64,000 bases of DNA. It comes from Triticum aestivum. Lineage: Eukaryota > Streptophyta > Magnoliopsida > Poales > Poaceae. The stretch is taken from assembly GCF_018294505.1 (NCBI RefSeq), contig NC_057795.1, forward strand, positions 525,579,184-525,643,183. Direction: 5' to 3'. Of this stretch, positions 1 to 12,575 are shown piece after piece; the first letter of the stretch is position 1, and each line of letters begins with the position of its first letter. The translations under genes were made by a program, and so were the position numbers. A model generated the notes under the pieces. That model saw only the letters and a program-made list of their open reading frames with translations, did not search any database and was not told where the DNA came from.

Positions 1-136
1 AGCTCAATCAGTCCATCATATATCGTCATTATTGCCTTTCACTTGCACGACCGAACGATGTGGATAATAATAATAGTGCATGTGCATTGGACTAAGCTGG
101 AATTCCCCCAAGCTTAGGCTTTTGGCCTAAGTTTGT

Positions 137-1303
137 CTATGCCCATGGATCGCGGCTACTCTCCCCGGTGTACTGAGGAGCGTCATTGTACTGCCACTGA
201 CTGGTGATCTCCTTCGGATCCCACTGATAAGATGATGGTCGATAAGGGTCAAGTGGTGGTTCCGGCTCAGGCTCTGGAGCATATGTCTGGCCATGAAGCG
301 CATACACGGCTGCCGGCAAGACGAGGTAACAGCTTGCAGTTAAATCAAACAAAGAAGGCGTAGGAAAGATAATAATCTCATTGTGTTTCTTATTAAATCT
401 CAGATTATATAGAAGCATCTTATCATCATTGATAACAATAAACTCATGTGCTACCATGCTCTTATAATCTAGAAAAGTAGGGGGCAACAGTTTTTCTTCT
501 TTCTCAGAATGCCTAATGGGTATCTCAAAGTGATTAGCAAGGCGTGCAACATAGATACCCCCAAAGATGGGGCCTTTTGTACAGTTCAGGCTTAATCATT
601 TAGCAATAATAGCACCCATACTAACAGAGTTGTCACGAAATAAAGCATGGAACAAAATAATAATATCAGGAACACTGAGGTTTCCACAGTTTCCGCGACC
701 GATTAAGCATCGACTAGCAAATATGGCGAAGTAGCATAAAACAGGAAAATGTATGCTAGTAATTCTTGCATCAGAAAACTTCCTCGATTCCCCTATAGTA
801 ATAGTATCAATAAAACCATCCACATCTTTACGATGTGGTTCCTCTAAGCTGCCCTCGAAGGATATTCTGCAGACCGTGCAAAAATCACGTAATGACATCT
901 TCCTAGCCACATCACATAAATGGAAAGCTACTGAAGGAGGTGAATTCTTAGGATAATAGTAGAAGTTTTGCATGAAACTCTTGGTGAGTAAGAGATACTA
1001 TTCGAACCGGTCGTGGAGGAAGTTGGTGAGGCCCGCATTATCAGCCAAAGAATAAAAGTCTTCATAAATCCCAGCTGCTCTCAAGAAATCATCACAAGGC
1101 CATTCACACGACTGTACTTCCGCCACCCGAGGAAGATTATACTTGGCCTTTTCTTTCTCCTTAGCTTGTTTATCCTTAGAGCAATGGCTAGAAGAGCCCC
1201 TCAAGAACAATCTCTTCATCTTTTTCTGAAAATTTCTGAAATTTTTAGCAACTAAAAATAAAAGTGAATCAAACTCAACAAAAATGATAGCAACTACTCC
1301 CAC
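137..1303 (-). pseudogene. Athila-type ORF1/gag protein, two in-frame stops
   Basis: Gag-like nucleocapsid precursor of an Athila-lineage element. Three open stretches (1303-998, 973-596, 487-137) share one minus-strand frame and are separated only by stop codons at 998-1000 (TAG) and 596-598 (TGA). Reading through the stops gives a continuous protein with the ORF1 feel: a basic start (KKMKRLFLRGSS), a central segment with CLIGRGNCG, and a C-terminal segment ending in a proline/glutamate stretch (PEPEPEPPLDP). The stops fit CAG to TAG and CGA to TGA changes. The frame is otherwise undisturbed, so decay is recent relative to insertion. Assignment to Athila ORF1 is by resemblance from memory and the exact family is unknown. 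Confidence 0.62.
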
Positions 1304-1870
1304 AAGTGCCTAGAGCCTATATCATGCATTAGAATTACTTGGGACCTCATAAATTTGACATGCAAGCTCAAGAATAGGGTCACCTAGGTAGCAAAAAATT
1401 GCAATGAATAAAGCACTAGAACAAAAACTAATTGGACCATTGGAGGAGTCAATACCAAGGAACAATCCCCAAAGCAGTTTTGTGAATGGAGCTTTGAGCA
1501 AGGAGATCGAAAATGGTAGCAAAGTGAGCTAGAACTCGTGATTGAGCTGGATGGTGATTTTTTGGGAGGAAGATGAAGTGTGTGGGTGCAGGAATAAGTG
1601 GAGGGGGGCCACCGTGGGCCCATGAGGCAGGGGGCGCGCCCTGTACCCTCGTGGCCAGGTGCCAGCTCCCCCTACTGTGTTCTTAGTGCCAAATATTCTC
1701 AAATATTCCAGAAAAAATAATACTAAATTTGCAGGGCATTTGGAGAACTTTTATTTTCGGGTATTTTTCATTGCATGGATAATTCAGAAAACAGACAGAA
1801 ATACTATTTTTACTTTATTTAACCTAACTTAAATAGCAGTATCTGGCCCTTCATTTAATTACGCGCTCAT
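1304..1870. other. Noncoding 5' region of the Athila-like element
   Basis: No coding potential is seen on either strand. The stretch contains a GC-rich block (about 1590-1690, with GGGGGCGCGCCC) followed by AT-rich sequence, a composition typical of the untranslated leader or LTR of wheat Athila-type elements. No TG...CA terminus, primer site or target duplication could be assigned, so whether this is LTR or leader is unresolved. Confidence 0.4.
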
Positions 1871-2061
1871 CGGCTTCTGCACCTTCATGATTTCAGCTTT
1901 CACGTGTCGAGCAAATACGAGAGGTTGGGGCATTTTTGCATTTACCACCCTGACCGTATGAGAAAATTGTCTCTTAAAGAGACGGGGATCTTTAGATCTA
2001 ATCCACACCATCTTGTCCAAACGAGGAATCCTCAATGCTTGCTTGCCAAAACCACCCTAAC

Positions 2062-4197
2062 ATGGCTAGCGCTCCCAGCTCTTCCTCCCGCCCTCACGGC
2101 CCCAAGCAGGGTTATTGGGAAAAGTGTTCTGTATCCCATGGCCAACTGGTGAAGATGCAGACCTAGGGATTTCTTCCCCCCACAGATCTAGTCCCTGTCC
2201 GAGCCGGACTGGCTTCTTTCGACAGTGGGGAACAGACGGAGAAGTTCCCTAACCTGTCCAGGGGGAGCGAGTATGCTTTGTTCCCTATTTGCTGAGAGGT
2301 GTCGGATTTCCAATCCATCTGTTCCTCCGAGGGCTTCTAGAGTACTATGGCCTCCAGGTGCATAACTTCACACCTGCGTCCATCCTGCAAATTGCGGGTT
2401 ATGTTGCTCTCTATGAGTTATTTCTGGGTTGCGAGGCTCATTTCGAGTTATGCAAGAAGTTGTTCTGCCTCGTTCCTCATAATCAAGAGGGATCAATATT
2501 CCAAGTGGGCGGAGCCGAGATATGGTGCATCGCTGGGACTGGATACCTATCCGGTACGCCGAAGAAGGCATCCGAAGAATGGCCTTCCGAATGGTTTTAT
2601 GTTGAGGATGTATCCCTTCCTGACCCAATCCGGACGGGTCTTCCTGAATATTCAAGTACTCCATTTAAGAAGCGCCTCATCTAGCATCCTCGGAGCCCCA
2701 GGGAGAAAGATAGCATGGAAGTCCATCAATTGATGAGCAAGATAAAGACACTCGCTCAATCCGGATTGTTAATAGTCGTGGTTATGGCGATATCCATAAT
2801 GCGAGGGGTCCAATACCGAGGGCGCCCCATGTGGCACTTCAATGGAGAAGATGATGCCACCCCATGTGGCTGCTTTGGCGAAATAATGTCCGGTTTATAC
2901 AAAGGGGAGGAGGAGGAGTTCATCCACATTAAGCCCAGGGATGGGTTTTCCATGTACAACCCTCCCAGCTGGGTGAGTTTTCGCCCCACTACTCTACTCC
3001 ATCAACTCCCTAAGTCCTTTTTTCATAAATATTAATCCGTCATTTATAACAGGAATGGCGAAAGGTCACAAGGGAGATCCAGAGCCCCGCACCACAGCCA
3101 GAGGACCACAACCAGACCCTCGACCCCGGATTTGAAGAGGATCCGGATATATTTGTGGAGCTCGGGGAAGGGGTGTTTTACCAGGCGAGCTATGATGACA
3201 CCGAAGTAGCCATTATTGCCGACTATCCCGGCCTTCTCCCTGTGACGCACGTAAGTAATTAGGAGACTTGTCCTTTGATAGAATTCCCTCTTTCTGCCTT
3301 ACCCACTGCACTATATTATGCTCTAAAGGGGAGGCGATCGACGCGCAAGAAGGCGGCGCCTACGACGGGTAGGCCTCCGAACAGGAAGGCAAATAGGAAT
3401 ATGGCTGAGCCTTCATTGAAGAGGTATGGTTTTAAATATGCCCCATGGCCGCCATCTTAAAGTATGACACTACCCGTCATGTCTTATCAGGAAGAACATT
3501 CGCCAGACTGTGTCCGGAGATCCTGCCGATCATGCATCTACTAGCCAGATTCCGGACCCTGCCACGAGGACAGAGGCTAACGCCAAAGTGACACCGGATT
3601 GTCCTTCTGCGGAGGATTCGAATAAAGTATCCGCCACAAACTCCAAAGTGGAAAGTGCCATGAATCATCGGCCCCGGTGGGCCGCTCTCCGCGACCCTGG
3701 TTTTTTAGAATAAGCTTTCAATGCCTTCAACTCGGGTGATGCATACATCTGAGCTGCTCGAGATGGGCTTTCCAGAGCCACAGATCAGTATTTGAAAGAT
3801 ATGTGGGTAAGTACACATTTGTGCAGAACTGATAATAATGTACCAGTAGCCCCCGAGACTTGAAATAGTTGGTACAACTGATTTAAGGATTGTTATATGA
3901 CCAGATGCTCACAGAGAAGAACAATCTGTTGTCTCAAGAGCTGGAAAAGTGTCAGGCCCAGCTGACTAAAGCTACCGCCGAAGGTTTGGTATAACAATCC
4001 TTAACTCAAGAGCTGGATATACCAAGCTCGACCCAAATCACATGGCCCGGGTCGGACCTGTAGGGTGAAATGGAGAAGAAATTCCCGTTAGTTTGGTATA
4101 TGACCAGGTTCAAGTAGCTGCCAAGTATTCCCAGTAGGATTGTAGGCTAGATAGCTTGTTAGATGGCATAGAAGAAGAACTGTTTGAGTCTAACTGA
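2062..4197 (+). pseudogene. Antisense extra gene of the host element (putative gypsy-type transposon domain)
   Basis: This gene runs against the host element's gag-pol and matches the antisense gene of the younger copy (10906-18160, minus). It opens MASAPSSSSRP at 2062. A TAG lies near 2164, followed by the VPVRAGLASF segment, a frameshift before about 2290, then the conserved block FPIHLFLRGLLEYYG to EWPSEWFYVEDV (2304-2620). Apparent introns start with GTGAGT near 2971 and GTAAGT near 3250; exon-like pieces resume near 3053 and 3490 (KVESAMNHRP) and continue to 3810, with a last piece at about 4030-4197 (EEIPVSLVYDQV). Part of the coiled-coil region before that last piece is deleted. The domain resembles Pfam 'putative gypsy type transposon domain'; its function is unknown. 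Confidence 0.72.
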
Positions 4198-4456
4198 CTA
4201 TGTACTTCATTTGACAAATTAATGTCTCTAGCTGAATGTAAAACGCTTGTCATGGCAGACCTTTTCGCTTCAACCTCTGTACCCGAAGGTGCAGAGTGCT
4301 TCCGATACCCACTCGGTAATGTAAACCGGGGTACGCGTGGAAGCCAGACATAGGGGTCATAGTTGCTTGAACAGACAAGTATCCGGCTAGTTATGTTATA
4401 TTACATTTTGATCATAAGAAACATCTTCCAGAGAGAATAGTTCCGTTAAGGGTTCT
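4198..4456. other. Post-pol spacer of the host element, left half
   Basis: No gene is visible. On the minus strand this is the spacer between pol and the antisense gene. It continues without a gap at 18809: 4421-4456 and the bases after 18808 together match the reverse complement of 10620-10690 in the younger copy. That continuity fixes the insertion point of the younger Fatima-like element. Confidence 0.8.
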
Positions 4457-4938
4457 TGAGGGAGTCCTGGACTAGGGGGTGTCCGAACAGCCGGACTATC
4501 ATCATCGGCCGGACTCCAAGACTATAAAGATGCAAGATTGAAGACTTCGTCCCATGTCCGGATGGGACTTTCCTTGGCGTGGAAGGCAAGCTTGGCGATA
4601 CGGATATGTAGATCTCCTACCATTGTAACCGACTCTGTGTAACCCTAGCCCTCCCCGGTGTCTATATAAACCAGAGGGTTTTAGTCCGTAGGACGAACAA
4701 CCATTACAACAATCATACCATAGGCTAGCTTCTAGGGTTTAGCCTCCTTGATCTCGTGGTAGATCCACTCTTGTACTACCCATATCATCAATATCAATCA
4801 AGCAGGAGTAGGGTTTTACCTCCATCGAGAGGGCCCGAACCTTGGTAAAAACATCATGTCCCTTGTCTCCTGTTACCATCCACCTAGACGCACAGTTCGG
4901 GACTCCCTACCCGAGATCCGCCGGTTTTGACACTGACA
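4457..4938 (+). repeat. 5' LTR of the younger Fatima-like element
   Basis: A 482-bp LTR with TG...CA ends and the same length as the 3' copy at 18327. A TATA box lies at 4663-4670. The end is set by the pair alignment and by the primer-site-like sequence that follows directly. Confidence 0.92.
4663..4670 (+). promoter_or_regulatory. Predicted TATA box in the LTR
   Basis: TATATAAA lies mid-LTR in the context GTCTATATAAACC, in the right place to start the element's transcript. The 3' LTR keeps the same box at about 18533-18540. Confidence 0.65.
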
Positions 4939-4939
4939 T

Positions 4940-4957
4940 TGGTGCTTTCATTGAGAG
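4940..4957 (+). other. Predicted primer binding site
   Basis: TGGTGCTTTCATTGAGAG begins two bases after the 5' LTR. TGG pairs with the universal CCA end of a tRNA. The same site, with one change, follows the host element's LTR at 61387-61403. Which tRNA primes cannot be told by eye. Confidence 0.55.
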
Positions 4958-4985
4958 TTCCTCTGTGCCGTCACCGATAGGAAGG

Positions 4986-7900
4986 ATGCCTCTTCCTGTC
5001 TTCAAGGACGGTATCTTCGCCAAAGGAGCCTTGGCCGCCGGCCAAACTGTCCGGCTGGGTGGTTTTCTTATGACCGCCTGTCCGGCCACCGCTTCGACAA
5101 TGACCTCTCAGGTCGTCAAAAGCAATCTTCATGTCAGCTCGGAATTCGCCGAGCGACTGGATCCAATAGAGCTCTCGTCCATAAACGAGCTCTTGGATCG
5201 CATCGCCGCCCTGGGAGTCGCTACAGACTACAATCATATTGGGCCTAAAACCAATCTAAGAGAGATTAACTCTCCCCAGGTTACCCACCACATTGCAGTG
5301 GTAGAGGAACAACGCGGCGACTCTTCTCCTATACTGAAAACTAGTCATGTCCGGGTGGCCGAACCCTCCATGCCGGATTCCCGCGGAGGGAGGGACTTCG
5401 ATCAAGCGCTGAACCTAAAGTCAGGCATCGGACCGGACTCGTTGGACAACGTTCCACTTTCCAAGCTTCCAAATTCGGAAACTTCCCGGCCCTTGAGCCT
5501 TGAGATGGGTAGGGTTCCGGACTCAATTCCACCCACCCGCCCAGACATATGCGATCTATGTCTAATCCGGCAAGAGCCCGCTGAAACAGTACATCATTAC
5601 TGGGCCAGATTCCTCCTAGTTATGGATAGGATGAAGGACTGTCGAGAGGAAAACACAATCTCAATTTTTTGCAATAATTGCACGGACGAGGGAATCTTGA
5701 ACGCCGTCAGCCGTCGTGAAATCACACGCTTCACTGACCTAGCGTCCATAGTACGAAAGTACTGTGCGATCGAGAGTTTCCGGAAAACCGAAAATAAGTT
5801 TTGGGACAATCCGGCCCTGAATACAACCCTAGTCCGCAACAAAAGGGTGCATTGCACTCAGGCACCAGGTACAAAAACCAAAAAGCAAAAACCCCATAAA
5901 GGGCACGGAACCGTACTGGAGGGATGGCTTAGCGGACCCTGTAGAATTCACAGTACAGAGGGCGCCACCCCAACACATAGCCTTCGAGCATGTTGGATAT
6001 TACGGCAGGTGGCCAAAAGTGGCGAGGAGCTTTTAGCCCCGGAAAACCACCCCAACAATACCAGTATGGTACCAACAGTCTTTGAAACTTTCGCATCAAA
6101 AAATATGCGGAAACGAACAATCCGCAGCCTCGCCAAAGTCTACCAAGTAGCAACAACAAATCCTTGGAGCGACATGGCCATCACCTTCAACGCCAGTGAC
6201 GAACCTAAATTCCGAACAGTCCGAGCACCAGCCGTACTGGTACTTAGTCCAATAGTGGATGGCTTTCGACTTACCAAGGTACTCATGGATGGCGGCAACA
6301 GATTAAACCTCATCTACGAGGAAACTCTTCAAAAAATGGAAATAGACTGGAGCCACATTGAGCTAAGCAGCACAACCTTCAGAGGAATAATCCCTAGCCG
6401 GGAAGCGTGCTGCACCGGAAAAATCACACTCGATGTGGTGTTCGGCTCGCCAGACAATTACAGGTCCGAAGAGGTCACGTTCCAAGTGGCCCCGTTCAAC
6501 AGCTGATATCACGCTATATTAGGACGAGAGGCATTCACAATTTTTCAAGCTGTACCCCATTACGGGTACATGAAGCTCAAAATGCCTGGGCCCGGCGGAA
6601 TAATCACTCTCGTTAGTGATCCAGACATAGCACTCCGCACCGAAAACAAGACAGCCGCATTAGCCCTGGAGGCACTATCCGAAGCCCTAGCGGCAGAAGA
6701 ACTCACCGCGCTGCGCTCTACGGTGAATAGGGACGATGTGATACTCGATAAGAGATCCAAGTCCACCTCCTTTAAACCAGCGGACGAAATAGTAAAATTC
6801 CAGGTCCATCCAACGGACCCAACAAAGACAGCCTCCATCGGGGCATAGTTGAACCCTGATGTAGACGCCGCACTGCAAGAATTCCTTCGGGAAAATTGGG
6901 ACATTTTCGCCTGGCACCCTTCAGATATGCCGGGAATCCCACGCAGATTGGCAGAGCATAGCCTAAATATCCTAAAAGGGTTCAAGCCAGTCAAACAGGC
7001 TCTTCGATGATTTTCCGAACCCAAAAGACAGGCAATGGGAGAAGAACTAGCCAAGCTATTGGAAGCCGGATTCATCAGAGACATCAAACATCCGGATTGG
7101 CTAGCAAACCTGGTAATGGTACCGAAGAAGGAAAAATCCTGGCGCCTATGTGTCGATTTTAAAGACCTTAACAAGGCCTGCCCAAAGGATCCCCTCCCCC
7201 TCCCCCGCATTGACCAAATAATCGATGCTACCGCAGGGCACGATTCATTGTGCTTCCTGGACGCATACTCCGGCTACCATCAAATCAAGATGGCGGAAGC
7301 GGACCAAGCCGCAACGGCATTCATTACTCCATATGGACCATTCTGCTTCAACACGATGCCCTTCGGACTTAAAAATGCCGCCGCAACATATCAGCGCATG
7401 ATTCAGACATGTCTGGCTACCCAAATCGGCAAAATAGTAGAGGCATATGTAGACGACATAGTCGTCAAAACCAAACACGTCGAAACCCTAGTAGACGGTT
7501 TGAGGCTCACATTCGACAACCTCCGAGCATATGACATCAAGCTGAATCCGGAAAAATGCGTTTTCGGCGTACCAGCCGGAAAACTCCTAGGCTTCATTGT
7601 ATCCGGTAGAGGAATTGAAGCAAACCCAGCCAAGATCCGAGCTCTGTCACAGCTAGATATTCCAAAAGACCTCAAACAAATATAAAAATTGACTGGATGC
7701 GTGGCGGCTCTAAGCCGCTTTATCTCCCGTTTGGGAGAAAAGGCATTGCCCCTCTATCGCCTCCTCAGGCGCACCGAACACTTCAAGTGGACGGACGCTG
7801 CCACCGCCGGACTCGAAGAAATAAAAGCCATATTGGCAACAAATCCGGTCCTGGCTGCGCCTAACCTGGGCGAACCTATGTTGTTATACATCGCGGCAAC

Positions 7901-10097
7901 ACATCAAGTTTTAAGCGCGGTACTCGTCGTAGAACAAGAGACAGAAGGGCATAAATTCCCTCTTCAAAAACCAGTGTACTACATGTCCACTGTGTTAACC
8001 CCGTGCAAGTCCCGTTACCTGCATTACCAAAAGATAGCGTATGCGGTGTTCATGGCATCCCGGAAGCTCCGACACTACTTTCAAGAGTGTTCGATAACAG
8101 TGGCTTCCGAAGTACCCCTCAACGACATTATAAACAACCGCGACGCGATGGGCAGGATTGCAAAATGGGCCATTGAGCTCTTACCATTCGATATAACTTA
8201 CAAACCTCGGCGAGCTATAAAGTCGCAAGTTTTGGCTGACTTTGTCGCAGAGTGGACGGAAGCCGAACTCCCTAAAGAGTACGGCGCATACTCCAATTGG
8301 ATTATGCACTTCAACGGTTCCAAAATGTTGGCCGGATTGGGGGCTGGCATCGTACTGACGTCCCCAGCCGGGGACACAGTCCAATACGTACTTGAGATAA
8401 TGTACACGGACTCCAACAACGCAGCCGAATACGAGGCCCTTTTACATGGCCTCCGGATGGCAATCTCCATGGGCATTCAACGCCTAGAGGTGCGTGGGGA
8501 CTCAAACCTCGCAATATCCCAAGTAAACGGAGACTTTGACGCCAAGGATCCGAAAATGGCAGCCTATCGTAACGCTGTCCTCAAAATGTTAGCTCGGTTC
8601 GAAGTACTTGAATTCCACCATGTAGCCCGGGATAATAACCAAGCAACCGACGTATTGGCACACATTGGTGCAAAATGTGATGCTGTCCCTCCAAACATCT
8701 TCCTGGAACGGCTCTCTAAGCCATCCGTACTATGGGAAGAGGAGTCCGGAAATAACAAACCGGAAGCAGCCGTACTAACCGACACAAAACAATCTGACAT
8801 AATTGGCGATTCAGCCAATGAAACAACACTTTTAGCCCACGGTATAATGGCAGTAATCGCCCCATGGATAGAGCCATTCCTAGCCTACTTGCTTAGGCAG
8901 GAACTCCCCGAAGACCAAAATGAGGCCCGCTGCATAGTCCGGAAATCTAAAGCCTACAAGGTCCATGAGGGAGAACTCTATAAGAAAAGCACAAACGGAG
9001 TCCTTCAAAGGTGTATCTCCGAAGAGGAAGGGCGAAACCTTCTGGCTGAAATTCATGCCGGACTAGGCGGACACCACGCCGTAGCTCGGGCCCTTGTAGG
9101 AAAGGCATTCCGTACAGGATTTTAATGGCCGACGGCCCGGGTAGATGCTCAGGACTTAGTCCAAAGATGCGTCGGTTGTCAGCTCTTTGCTAATCAGAGC
9201 CATATGCCACCCACCGCGCTCAAAACTATGCCCATTACCTGGCCGTTCGCGGTCTGGGGGCTTGACATGGTTGGACCCCTTAAAGGGGGAACCCACAAGC
9301 AAAGGTACCTATTGGTCATGGTGGATAAATTCACCAAATGGATAGAGGCCAAGCCAGTTAAAACGGCAGAGTCCGGACGAGTGATAGACTTCATATCCGG
9401 GGTCGTACACCGTTATGGTGTCCCCCACAACATCATCATCGATAACGGCACGAACTTCACGGCCGACAAGGTTAAATCATGGTGCAAAAATATGGGCATT
9501 AAGCTCGATTACGCTTCAGTCTATCATCCTCAAACCAACGGTCAAGTGGAACGAGCGAACGGTCTGATAATGAGCGGCATCAAACCCAGACTAGTGCGGT
9601 CACTTACGAAATCTGACACGCACTGGGTAGAGGAGCTCGACTCCGTACTCTGGGGGCTGCGGACAACGCCCAACCGTACAACTGGATTCACACCAGTTTT
9701 TATGGTATACAGCGCAGAGGCAATTCTTCCCTGCGACATCATTCATGACTCACCTCGAGTGCACATGGACGAAGAAAGAGAAGCCGAGCTGGATCGGCAG
9801 GATAGCTTGGACGCATTGGAGGAAGAACGCGACATCGCCAAGGCTCGTTCCGCATTCTATCAGCAGCAGGCTCGAAGATATCAAAGCAGAGAAGTACGGG
9901 CCAAGACTTACAACGTTGGCGAACTAGTTCTACGCCTGCCGGACAAGAAAAAGGACAAGCTCAAGCCCAAATGGGAGGGCCCCTTCATTATCCACCAAGT
10001 CCTGACCGGCGGAGCGTACCGTCTACGAAATGCGTCGGATAACCGACTCGAGTTGAACCCATGGAACGCAGCCCGCCTCCGAAGATTCTATGCCTAG
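4986..10097 (+). pseudogene. Fatima-like Gag-Pol polyprotein, five in-frame stops
   Basis: One frame of about 1,703 codons with no frameshift, broken only by stops at 6504, 6846, 7008, 7683 and 9123. Order: gag core (around residue 190-260, with EPAETVHHYWARF), aspartic protease (MDGGNRLNL, about 432), reverse transcriptase (FLDAYSGYHQI; active site YVDD at 821-824, intact), RNase H, integrase zinc finger (HH...CVGC) and integrase core with D1427, D1486 and E1522, a proper D,D35E spacing. RNase H has lost its first catalytic aspartate: MHFNGS, codon AAC at 8313-8315, where the host copy has MHFDGS. The start at 4986 is the first ATG after the primer site; an upstream frame through the LTR is open but unlikely to be used. 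Dead as a polyprotein. Confidence 0.92.
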
Positions 10098-10905
10098 CGC
10101 CGGACTAAGAGTTCGTCCCCTTCCCCCGTCCAAATCTTTACACTTCGGCTGTCTTTTGTTTCTCTTTCTTCTCTCAACCCTTTTTCTAAAAAGCCCTTAA
10201 AGGCCTACTTGCACATTGTTCGCACACACTTGATGTGCCATCCACACTCATTATACCTGGGGGCTTCTTTACCAGAAGCTTAATTATAAGGGCTTCATGC
10301 CCAGCACATGTGTCAAGCTTCCACATGTACCTTTTATTCACCATTATATGCATCAATATGACTTAAGATTTGGCCAAGCTGGGTTGCCTGGCTCCTATGC
10401 TTACCCCTACGTTCCCGATTGTTCGGCTAGGAGGTAAAGGGAGCACCTCTGCGATTGTTACTGCCGGGTCAGCTGGATGTGTACCTCAGACTGGGTGAAG
10501 CCGAAAGCTAGCGTTCTTAAGGGAATATTCGGTCGGTGACTTGAAAGATGATTTTTTACCTACTTATTTATCTGCCCCCAGATGTTTTTCTGCTCTTCTC
10601 GCAGACCGGACATGCACTTTAGGGCATGCCTCCCAGGGAAAGGAACCCTTAACTGAACTATTCTCCCTGGAAGATGTTTCTTACTAACCATGTAATATAA
10701 CATAACTAGTTGGGCACTTGTCTGATAAAGCACTAATGACCCCTACGCCTGGTCTCCATGCATGCCCCGGTTGTTTCTTAACCGAGAAGGTATCCGGACA
10801 CACTCCGGACTCTAGGGTCCCGAGGTTGAAGCGAAAAGGTCGGCAAAGACAAAAGATCTACAATCCGGCTAGAAGGCATTTTACATGTCATTTTAAAATA
10901 CATTG
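10098..10905. other. Post-pol spacer of the younger Fatima-like element
   Basis: About 800 bases with no gene, between the end of integrase and the end of the convergent antisense gene. The equivalent region of the host element (18809-19370 and 4198-4456, reverse complement) is recognisably similar. It probably holds the 3' ends of both transcripts, but no clear terminator or polyadenylation signal is claimed. Confidence 0.7.
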
Positions 10906-11825
10906 TCAAATCGACTGACTGTATTCCTCCTCAATCCTGTCTAACAGGCTGTCTAATTTACAGTCCCGTTGGGAAAATTTAGCGGCCAACTCTACTTGGC
11001 CGTATACTAAACTCACAGGGATCTCCTTCCCATCGGGCCCCACAGGTCCGACCTCGGCCATGTGGTTGGGATCCGCCTTCTTGTACCGCGTCTTCATGAT
11101 GGCCCAGGCCTCCCTGGCACCTTGACGGCAGGCCGAAATCTTCCATAAACGGAAGCGCTGCCGCACTCCCTGAAGCTTCTCCGCATGCTCCCCAAGGCCC
11201 TCGGGTAGGGGGAGGGCTGGCCATAAAGCCTGGACGACGCTGCTCATTGCCTGCCGAACTCGTTCGACCAGTTGCAACAGCTCGGGAAGTTGATCACCTG
11301 TTGATACGGGCATCTCCTCCGCAGGGCGACCTGTGAGCATACCTACAGACATATTTTGTCAATTGACTTCCTCGCCGAACTCTTCTTTTCAAAGGAGTTC
11401 GCTCAAGCACTTACTATAGATGCCGCGACGAAGCCGCTGATTCTCCTTAATGGAGCCAGACAGCTCGGCCCGAACACCTTTCAGCTCTTCTCCAAGCTGG
11501 GCGTGGGCATCCTGGAGCTTGTTGCTTTCCTGCTGCACCTTATTCAGCACTCTCTCGCCGGCCTTCAGCTGGCGCAATAGTTCTTGCCTTACACTCTTGC
11601 AGCTCCTGAGAAAGCTGGGTATTCTTCTCCGTAAGATCCTGCGTTTTGAATAATCCTTAAATCAGTTCATATAACTACTTTAAGTCTAGGGGGCTACTGG
11701 CATATACAACTATTAAATTCTCTTACCCGTATGTCTTTTACATACTGCTCCGTGGCTCTGGTCAAACCATCTTGTGCAGCACGAAGGTGCGCATCCCCCG
11801 CGTTAAAGGCATTCAACGCCTCAGG

Positions 11826-11987
11826 AGAGAAGCACGCGTCACGAAAAACTATCCGGCGGCGCCTGTGGTTCATGGCGCTCTCCACCTCGGACTTGGTGGC
11901 GGACAGTCTGTCGGCATCCTCCGTTGGAGGAGTATCCGGCTCGCGCCTTGCGCTCGCCACCCCCTCCAGACCAGGTGCTGGAGCTTG
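11826..11987. repeat. 162-bp flank, left copy, ending exactly at the CACTA terminus
   Basis: Starts AGAGAAGCACGCGTCACG and ends GGAGCTTG, immediately before the CACTA end. It recurs at 16307-16468 with only about three differences. In an ordinary insertion only three bases (here TTG) would be duplicated. Confidence 0.92.
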
Positions 11988-12029
11988 CACTACTAGGGAA
12001 AAGCATATACATAGAATCTTATCAGCAGC

Positions 12030-12575
12030 GCGCCTCAAAATAACTCGCTGCTGCTAACTAGCAGTAGCGCGGACCACTGAAACTCGCTGCTGAGACAAAT
12101 ATAGCAGTAGCGCGTCCAGCCAAAGACGCGCTGCTGCTATAATTCCTATGAGGCCGCCGCGAGGCTAGTTATAGCAGCAGCGCGTTAATACGACGCGCGC
12201 TACTGCTACGTAGCATAGTAGCAGCGCATTTTCCCGACAAGCGCTACTGCTAAGTTTCCTACAAAAATTTAGTCCCACCTCGCTCCGTGAAGAGAGTTTC
12301 TACCACCTTAAATATGTTACTTCTCACACTTTGACAAGCACTTGATCTTCATTGAACTCTATGTGTAGAATTTGTGGCTGCAATGTGAGTCTTCACCTGT
12401 TCCTAAACCGGTGAGGACTCATATTGTCGAATCAGATTGTACACAAAAAGATCGTTGATGATCAATGTGTATTTTTGCATGCTGACATATAGCAGTAGCG
12501 CTTTATCGTGAAAAGCACTGCTGCTAGATAGCTTAGCACTAGCGCGTTTTGCTGAAGAGCGCTACTGCTAAGCCA
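12030..12575. repeat. CACTA left subterminal repeats
   Basis: Repeated variants of AGCAGTAGCGC and its complement GCGCTACTGCTA, clustered at 12030-12250 and 12488-12575. The stretch between (12251-12487) is noncoding, AT-rich sequence. The repeats match those near the right end and support a single element. Confidence 0.8.

Larger units (their letters stand above)
1..1870 (-). mobile_element. Athila-like Gypsy retrotransposon, 5' part
   Basis: The left edge is the 5' portion of a minus-strand Gypsy element whose remaining pol lies beyond base 1. The call rests on an Athila ORF1-type gag protein at 137-1303. No LTR terminus or primer binding site is recognised, and the boundary with the neighbouring Fatima-like sequence (about 1860-1900) is placed only where homology to that element begins. 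The family name is not certain; Athila-lineage wheat families such as Sabrina or WHAM are candidates. Confidence 0.6.
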
